Below the pieces are notes generated by a model that saw nothing but the letters and a program-made list of their open reading frames with translations, was not told the DNA's origin and did no database searches. Below are positions 22,856 through 26,802 of a DNA stretch of 26,802 nucleotides, piece by piece (the stretch's first letter is position 1; each line of letters starts with the position of its first letter). Source of the DNA: JAGPFW01 sp964535155 (GTDB lineage Bacteria; Patescibacteriota; WWE3; UBA101185; UBA10185); NCBI GenBank assembly GCA_964535155.1, contig CAZHSR010000008.1, positions 1 through 26,802 on the forward strand, read 5' to 3'. The position numbers and the translations under genes were made by a program.

Positions 22856-23629
22856 ATGAAAAACTTAGGTGAAATTTTGCTTTCTCAAAGGAAAAAATTG
22901 CGGCAAACTCCAGATAGTTTGTATAAAAATATAAAAATTCATCCAAAGTATATAAAAGCTTTGGAAGAAAATGATTATTCGGTTTTTGATAGTTCTTTGC
23001 ATGCACGCGGATTTTTAAAAATTTATGCAGGTGTTTTGGGTTTAAATGTGGAAGAGATTTTGGCTTTATGGCGACGAGAATTTGGATATGCTTTCCCAGA
23101 AGATTTTCCAATAAGGGATGCAAAGTTAGGGACAAAAATTAAAAACCGATTTGTGATTACTTCCAAGGGAGTTTTAGTAACTGTTTGTGCTTTGTTGTTA
23201 ACAGGATTTTTTGGATATTTGTATTACGCATACAAAAATTATCAGGGGCCTCCCGACCTTGTAATTTCCCATCCCGAAGATAATAAAATAGTGGAAAGAT
23301 CTTTGGTTGATATTACAGGGAAAACAGATATTGATTCCACGCTTTTAATAAATGGAGAAGTTGTTTTGCTAAAACCAGATGGAAGTTTTGTAGCTTCTGT
23401 AAATTTAAAGGAAGGTGTAAATACTTTAAGTGTGGTTTCAATTAATGCTTTGGAGAAAAGGGCAGAGAAGGTTTTAACTTTGATTTACAGGCCTGTGGAG
23501 GTGGTATTGCCTGTGGCGGAGCCTGTTCCTGTGGGGGAAGGGGAGGATGTGCCTGAGGAGGAAATTCCTTTGGAAGGAGAGGCAGATTTAGAAGCTGTTG
23601 AGGAGGTTGAGGAAGTCTCAAATCCTTAG
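22856..23629 (+). CDS. RodZ-like membrane HTH protein
   Basis: A 257-residue protein: cytoplasmic HTH_25-type domain at 1-~75 (LGEILLSQRKKLRQTPDSLY, then IHPKYIKALEENDYSVFD and the RGFLKIYAGVLGL end), one transmembrane helix at about 110-130, then an outer Ig-like/glucodextranase-type beta domain (LVISHPEDNKIVERSLVDITG ... NLKEGVNTLSVVSIN) and an acidic Pro/Glu-rich tail. RodZ links MreB to the cell-wall machinery in other bacteria; this protein has the same layout, but the outer domain differs, so the role is inferred. The ATG at 22856 is used because an earlier in-frame ATG (22757) lies deep inside ftsK and adds residues that do not fit the domain. It follows ftsK by 25 bp. Confidence 0.8.
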   Translation: MKNLGEILLSQRKKLRQTPDSLYKNIKIHPKYIKALEENDYSVFDSSLHARGFLKIYAGVLGLNVEEILALWRREFGYAFPEDFPIRDAKLGTKIKNRFVITSKGVLVTVCALLLTGFFGYLYYAYKNYQGPPDLVISHPEDNKIVERSLVDITGKTDIDSTLLINGEVVLLKPDGSFVASVNLKEGVNTLSVVSINALEKRAEKVLTLIYRPVEVVLPVAEPVPVGEGEDVPEEEIPLEGEADLEAVEEVEEVSNP

Positions 23630-23663
23630 TTTTTTATATAAATTCAGTTATTGGATAAAGTAA

Positions 23664-23837
23664 ATACATTGTTCTAAAGCCAAAAAAAGTGAAGCGGTTA
23701 CAAATTGTGACCAGTTGAAAAAGGAAGGATCTGAATTGGTGACAAAATGTCACCGGTTGCAAAGGAAGACAATGAGTTTGTCACAAAATGTGCCAAACTG
23801 GAATTTCTCCTCCAGAAGAGCCAGAAACCTCATTTTT
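23664..23837 (+). pseudogene. Decayed gene remnant with 42-bp (14-codon) tandem repeats
   Basis: A frame opening after a TAA at 23661 reads SEAVTNCDQLKKEG, then SELVTKCHRLQ; a one-base deletion then shifts the frame, and it resumes as K-E-D-NEFVTKCAKLEFLLQKSQ to a stop. The unit (S/N)E-x-V-T-(K/N)-C-x-x-L-x-K-E repeats every 14 residues and would form a coiled coil. A further shortened copy (H-C-S-K-A-K-K) lies upstream. No start or ribosome binding site fits. Each unit also contains a DNA palindrome around ACA-AA-TGT, for example GGTGACAAAATGTCACC at 23738-23754, which could instead be operator sites. Confidence 0.45.
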
Positions 23838-23859
23838 GAATAGGTAAAAATATTCAGTC

Positions 23860-23888
23860 TTGACATTATCTATCTATCTATCTATAGT
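23860..23888 (+). promoter_or_regulatory. Promoter with (TATC)4 repeat as spacer, possibly phase-variable
   Basis: TTGACA (23860-23865), then T plus four copies of TATC (23867-23882) as a 17-bp spacer, then TATAGT (23883-23888). Gain or loss of one repeat would change the spacer to 21 or 13 bp and should silence the promoter. The start would be near 23895, with a short leader holding AAAGGA before the ATG at 23921. Confidence 0.7.
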
Positions 23889-23920
23889 TTTTTTATTAGA
23901 TAGTTTAGAAAGGATAAAAT

Positions 23921-24340
23921 ATGTCAGGTGATGAAGGTAAAAAAGGTCCAGAAACCCAAGCTTTTGCAATGGACACAGAAAAGTTAAATGCAACTCCCAA
24001 TTGGGAGACTTGGTTGCAAGAATCTGGGGAAGTGTGTACAAAATTGCGTGAGGCAGGATTTTCTAAAGAAGTAGCAGAATGGTTAGAAGGGGAGATGCAC
24101 GGATCTGCCGAACACGATGACGCCGTAGAGATTTATGTTTACCCAGACGTAGCACATGAGACACCTACTACTCCTACAGGTTATGGAAATTACTATTATT
24201 GGAAGCGTGTTGGTAATGCCTATGTAGATGCAACTTCTAAGGAGACCGCAAATCCAGTGACTAATGAAACCGAATATGTAACTGAAATCAAGATTGTTCC
24301 AGCAACTCCTCTTGCAAAGGGTTCTGGAAAAAGGAGATAA
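23921..24340 (+). CDS. Unrecognised 139-residue protein, first gene under the TATC promoter
   Basis: I do not recognise this protein. It is soluble, without signal peptide or membrane span. The N-terminal half is acidic and helical (NWETWLQESGEVCTKLREAG, then FSKEVAEWLEGEMHG); the C-terminal half looks like beta strands rich in Tyr and Thr (EIYVYPDVAHE, GNYYYWKRVGNAYVDA, TEYVTEIKIVPA) and ends in a basic tail. A good ribosome binding site (AAAGGAT) precedes the ATG. It is followed after 6 bp by the next gene, whose ribosome binding site AAGGAG lies within the end of this one, so both are in one operon. Confidence 0.7.
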   Translation: MSGDEGKKGPETQAFAMDTEKLNATPNWETWLQESGEVCTKLREAGFSKEVAEWLEGEMHGSAEHDDAVEIYVYPDVAHETPTTPTGYGNYYYWKRVGNAYVDATSKETANPVTNETEYVTEIKIVPATPLAKGSGKRR

Positions 24341-24346
24341 CTTTTT

Positions 24347-24841
24347 ATGAGGAATTCCGAAGTAGATCCAGAAGAGATAGTTGCACAAACGACGGAGCGT
24401 CTTGTTAGTGATGCCGAAAAGCTAAAGGGAGGTGCCAAATATGTAATGAATGAGTCTCCAGTGGTAGGTCCTAGATTGGAATTTACTCCTGAGCAGTTAT
24501 CCGATGTTCGAACGGAAATGGATCGAGATAAGTATGGCCCAGAGTTCCTGCGAGCTTTTGAGAACCTTAAGGGGCGTACCTTTGAAGAAGTAGTCTTTTA
24601 TGATACTAACGAACATGATTCTGGCCCGCAAATGTTTTTGAAGTTCTCTGGAGGACAAATTTTGAAGATAACACCTGGCTCTTTCGAATCCTTGGAATGG
24701 GATCTTCTTAATACTGGGGATAACGTTTCTCGCAGAGGTACCACTGATAATCCGTACAGGGATCCGGAAAAGACACTGCCCTATTCGGAACATCCTATCC
24801 CTGGTGCCTTTCCCAAGCAAACTAGTGGGAGAAAATCGTAA
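24347..24841 (+). CDS. Unrecognised 164-residue protein sharing a motif with the next gene
   Basis: No known family was recognised. Residues ~10-61 read E-E-I ... LKGGAKYVMNESPVVGPRLE, then FTPEQLSDVRTEMDRD; a matching stretch (E-E-I ... RRGGAEYVEDDSTDRPRF, YTKEQVQEARREM) is found in the following gene, so the two proteins share a ~50-residue module. The middle (RTFEEVVFYDTNEH, then MFLKFSGGQILKITPG) looks like a small beta sheet. No membrane span or signal peptide. Its stop codon is 1 bp from the next ATG. Codon use resembles the core genes around it. Confidence 0.7.
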   Translation: MRNSEVDPEEIVAQTTERLVSDAEKLKGGAKYVMNESPVVGPRLEFTPEQLSDVRTEMDRDKYGPEFLRAFENLKGRTFEEVVFYDTNEHDSGPQMFLKFSGGQILKITPGSFESLEWDLLNTGDNVSRRGTTDNPYRDPEKTLPYSEHPIPGAFPKQTSGRKS

Positions 24842-24842
24842 A

Positions 24843-26021
24843 ATGAAGGGTTCAGAAAGGGATAGAGATCCCCAAGAAGAAGTATTTAGCCTCTCCTCAG
24901 AGAAGGAGTATCCAGAAATGGAGAGACCTTCTTATAGAGAACAGTCTGATATTCCCGAACCAGATTTTTTAGAATCCTTTCATTTAAGTGAAGGGCTTGG
25001 TCGCACCCAAAATGCGATGGCTAAGCAAGATGCGGAGAAGAGATTGCTTGCTGGTAAAGATGTAACAGATTCATACTTTTCTTATCTAGAAGATCTTGGT
25101 TTATCCGATATACCTATGCCTATTCCTGAGTTATTGTATAAGGATGCAGAAGGTCGTATTCATATAACCGATAAACCAAATGAAATACATTGGGGCTGGG
25201 CTGATTGGCGGGAAGAACTTGCTTTTATTCAAAAGAATAAGGAAAAATTGGCTGGTTTGAGTGTAGAAGAAATTGCCTCCTTACGCAATGCCTACAAGAC
25301 AAGATTTCACGCTGACTTGAAAGCTAGAAGAGGGGGAGCTGAGTATGTGGAGGATGACTCAACTGATCGTCCAAGATTTAGATATACTAAAGAGCAAGTT
25401 CAAGAAGCTAGGCGTGAGATGACTCATGAAACTATGGATACTGAACATGAAGGGGAATTAGAGGATTCCATAGATCGTTCGAAGGCAGGGGTGGTTTCGG
25501 CGCTTGAGAATAATAACTTTGAAGAGGCCACATCCAATATGACTGCAATTACTGAGGCTCTAAATGACTTAAGGGAAGCTAGAATAGCTAGGTTTTCATC
25601 TATGTTTGGGGAAGATTTCTTGCGTTTTGAAAATGGGGAAGTCTCTCTGCCTTTACCTCCATTTTTACATTTTGAGGGGGACAGAGTAATAACCAACTCT
25701 AAGAATGAGAGTATTCCTCTAGCAGACGCGGGTGAATATGCTGGGGCAATTGCTGCGACAAAATTAGCTGAAAAAAGGCAAGATATTTATGCATCTATTA
25801 AAAAATATATGTACTCTTTGGAAGTACCCATTTATTACGACTTTTTTCTTCAGAATTGCCCTTTTATAAGTAAAAGTTATGATCTAGACGACCATGTTGA
25901 TGTAACAGTTGCTTGGAGGGACTTCAGTAGCAAAGTTTTAACAGCTTTGAATCCAGAGGGGTATTATTCTTGGCAAAATGCAATTGAATCTGTTGCTAAT
26001 ACCTTCCCAGGTGACGATTAA
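24843..26021 (+). CDS. Unrecognised 392-residue protein, last gene of the TATC-promoter operon
   Basis: A soluble, acidic, mostly helical protein of no recognised family. The first ~45 residues are highly charged and probably disordered. A segment GRIHITDKPNEIHWGWADWR lies at 104-123, and at ~141-194 is the module shared with the preceding gene (GGAEYV, P-R-F-R-Y, EQVQEARREM). The C-terminal half is helical with some aromatic patches (IYYDFFLQNCPF) and ends FPGDD. The ATG at 24843, just after the previous stop, is preferred over an in-frame ATG at 24804 because the latter is inside the previous gene. Three co-transcribed orphans behind a possible switchable promoter suggest a shared accessory function, but its nature is unknown. 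Confidence 0.7.
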   Translation: MKGSERDRDPQEEVFSLSSEKEYPEMERPSYREQSDIPEPDFLESFHLSEGLGRTQNAMAKQDAEKRLLAGKDVTDSYFSYLEDLGLSDIPMPIPELLYKDAEGRIHITDKPNEIHWGWADWREELAFIQKNKEKLAGLSVEEIASLRNAYKTRFHADLKARRGGAEYVEDDSTDRPRFRYTKEQVQEARREMTHETMDTEHEGELEDSIDRSKAGVVSALENNNFEEATSNMTAITEALNDLREARIARFSSMFGEDFLRFENGEVSLPLPPFLHFEGDRVITNSKNESIPLADAGEYAGAIAATKLAEKRQDIYASIKKYMYSLEVPIYYDFFLQNCPFISKSYDLDDHVDVTVAWRDFSSKVLTALNPEGYYSWQNAIESVANTFPGDD

Positions 26022-26045
26022 ATGCTGTTTTACAAGGATACTTAT

Positions 26046-26070
26046 TGAGTATTGAAAAACTCATATTTTA
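26046..26070 (+). terminator. Weak possible terminator after the orphan operon
   Basis: TGAGT (26046-26050) pairs with ACTCA (26059-26063), followed by TATTTTA. The stem is short, so the call is weak. Confidence 0.25.
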
Positions 26071-26077
26071 GAATCTA

Positions 26078-26086
26078 TGCTATACT
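26078..26086 (+). promoter_or_regulatory. Extended -10 promoter for the small membrane-protein operon
   Basis: TGC-TATACT, an extended -10 element, 29 nt before the ATG at 26116. No -35 at proper spacing is seen, as is usual for extended -10 promoters. Confidence 0.5.
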
Positions 26087-26115
26087 TTTCTCAGATTAAT
26101 TAATATCTACTGCCT

Positions 26116-26412
26116 ATGACAACAGAAACATTAACTACCATTCTGGTATCACTCCTCATTATAAATTTTGCTCTTTGGATTGCCTTCTTGCTCTTTATAT
26201 TTGTGCAAATCCACAGGCTTTTTAAGAGAGTAAATTCCATTTTGGAAAATGCCAATAAACTCTCCAACTCCTTTGTTGGCTCGTTTTTTAAATTTGGAAC
26301 TTTGGCTCTTGGACTTTTTCGCGGATTTAAAACTGTTAGATCAATTACAACTTTAAGTGACATCTTTGAAGATGTAGAAGAGGAGGAAAAACATGACAAA
26401 AAAAGGAAATAA
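26116..26412 (+). CDS. Small single-span membrane protein
   Basis: A 98-residue protein with one strong transmembrane helix at about residues 8-32 (ILVSLLIINFALWIAFLLFI), then an amphipathic helix (HRLFKRVNSILENANKLSN), a second, weaker hydrophobic stretch (FFKFGTLALGLFRGF) and a charged tail (EDVEEEEKHDKKRK). The layout is like that of DUF948-type proteins, which are often paired with YtxH proteins, as here. The last 20 bp overlap the next gene, indicating coupled translation. Function unknown; envelope-associated by inference. Confidence 0.7.
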   Translation: MTTETLTTILVSLLIINFALWIAFLLFIFVQIHRLFKRVNSILENANKLSNSFVGSFFKFGTLALGLFRGFKTVRSITTLSDIFEDVEEEEKHDKKRK

Positions 26413-26680
26413 ATTTTTGTGGGGAATTGGTATTGGAGCTGTACTTGGGCTTTTGTTTGCACCAAGGAAAGGCGATGATACTAGGAAAAAGCTTTCAAAA
26501 GAGGCAGAGGATTTAAAAGCATCTTTTGAGAAGGCTGTTGCAACAGGGAAAGCAAAATATACTGAGGTTAAAACCGAGGTTGAACCTGTTCTAGACGAGA
26601 TTAAGTCAAAAGCCAAGCCCTATGTGGATTCATTGCAAGATGGTCTAGAGGGTAAAGAAGTTAAATCAAAAAAGAAATAG
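26393..26680 (+). CDS. YtxH-like membrane-anchored protein
   Basis: A 95-residue protein with the YtxH pattern: a glycine-rich membrane helix at the N-terminus (FLWGIGIGAVLGLLFAPRKG) directly followed by D-T-R-K-K-L and a long charged amphipathic helix (EAEDLKASFEKAVATGKAKY and onwards), ending in a Lys-rich tail. Such proteins are small, common and in part stress-induced in Firmicutes; their action is not settled. AGAGGAGG-like purines within the end of the preceding gene act as its ribosome binding site. It overlaps that gene by 20 bp and is followed after 3 bp by another start. Confidence 0.8.
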   Translation: MTKKGNKFLWGIGIGAVLGLLFAPRKGDDTRKKLSKEAEDLKASFEKAVATGKAKYTEVKTEVEPVLDEIKSKAKPYVDSLQDGLEGKEVKSKKK

Positions 26681-26683
26681 TTT

Positions 26684-26802
26684 ATGCCAGATTTTTGGGA
26701 TGATGACTCACAAAATGATAATAATTCTTCTGTAGCTTCAAATGGAAGTGATGTTGCGGATAATCCCGTTGTTTTCACGCCCCCAGTTTCCCCAGCCCCA
26801 GC
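26684..26802 (+). CDS. Start of an unrecognised gene, cut by the window end
   Basis: ATG 3 bp after the YtxH-like gene, open to the end of the window (39 codons). It reads MPDFWDDDSQNDNNSSVASN and goes on to a Pro-rich stretch (TPPVSPAP). The segment is low-complexity, acidic and probably disordered; no family can be named from it. The tight spacing suggests it belongs to the same operon. Confidence 0.55.
   Translation, partial: MPDFWDDDSQNDNNSSVASNGSDVADNPVVFTPPVSPAP

Noticed and set aside
23691..23798. CRISPR-like array in the 42-bp repeats
   Set aside because: The units are contiguous and diverged, with no unique spacers, and no cas genes are near; they read as a 14-codon protein repeat.

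Overview
The window looks like a chromosomal segment of a candidate-phylum (CPR/Patescibacteria-type) bacterium. This rests on the AT-rich base composition, a short IF-2 without its N-terminal extension, a Lon-like ATPase with neither substrate-binding nor protease domain, very compact operons, and several genes whose -10 box lies 6-7 nt before the ATG (apparently leaderless mRNAs). TGA, TAA and TAG all end genes, so the code is the standard bacterial one. The phylum call is an inference; no rRNA or tRNA gene is present to confirm it. Two runs of ten Ns (6456-6465 and 18549-18558) are assembly gaps.

Layout. (1) 1-2205: end of nusA, then infB. (2) 2245-10747: a defence-type island. It opens with a type IIS restriction-modification operon: a RadC protein fused to a D12-class adenine methyltransferase, an AlwI/Nt.BspD6I-type endonuclease and a second, beta-class methyltransferase. 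A convergent ImmR-ImmA-like pair (XRE regulator plus HEXXH peptidase) follows. Across a divergent promoter region with a 20-bp-period direct repeat lies a four-gene operon: HNH nuclease, DUF2188 protein, AlbA_2/Schlafen-type protein and a large unrecognised helical protein. (3) 10748-13563: a patchwork of a truncated gene remnant, repeats, a conserved hypothetical gene plus an AlkD-like gene, a strikingly GC-rich single-gene cassette with its own consensus promoter and terminator, a broken LMW-phosphatase/arsenate-reductase gene and a 13-bp inverted repeat. (4) 13564-23629: core genes - degenerate DHH protein, rpsO, a long hairpin leader, pnp, a 44-aa zinc ribbon, Lon-like ATPase, type-4 uracil-DNA glycosylase, RNase J, FtsK and a RodZ-like membrane HTH protein. 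(5) 23630-26021: decayed 42-bp coding repeats, then a promoter whose -35/-10 spacer consists almost entirely of a (TATC)4 repeat, driving three unrecognised genes, two of which share a motif. (6) 26022-26802: two small membrane-anchored proteins and the start of another gene.

How the parts may work together. RNA turnover enzymes (PNPase, RNase J) and the ribosomal protein S15 are grouped, and the rpsO-pnp hairpin suggests autoregulation like that known in enterobacteria. In the island, the two methyltransferases probably protect the two strands of an asymmetric site cut by the endonuclease. The ImmR-ImmA pair is placed to control the HNH/DUF2188/AlbA_2/orphan operon by repressor cleavage. Leads most likely to be new: that ImmR/ImmA-controlled operon, the RadC-methyltransferase fusion, the (TATC)n promoter with its orphan operon, and the GC-rich cassette.
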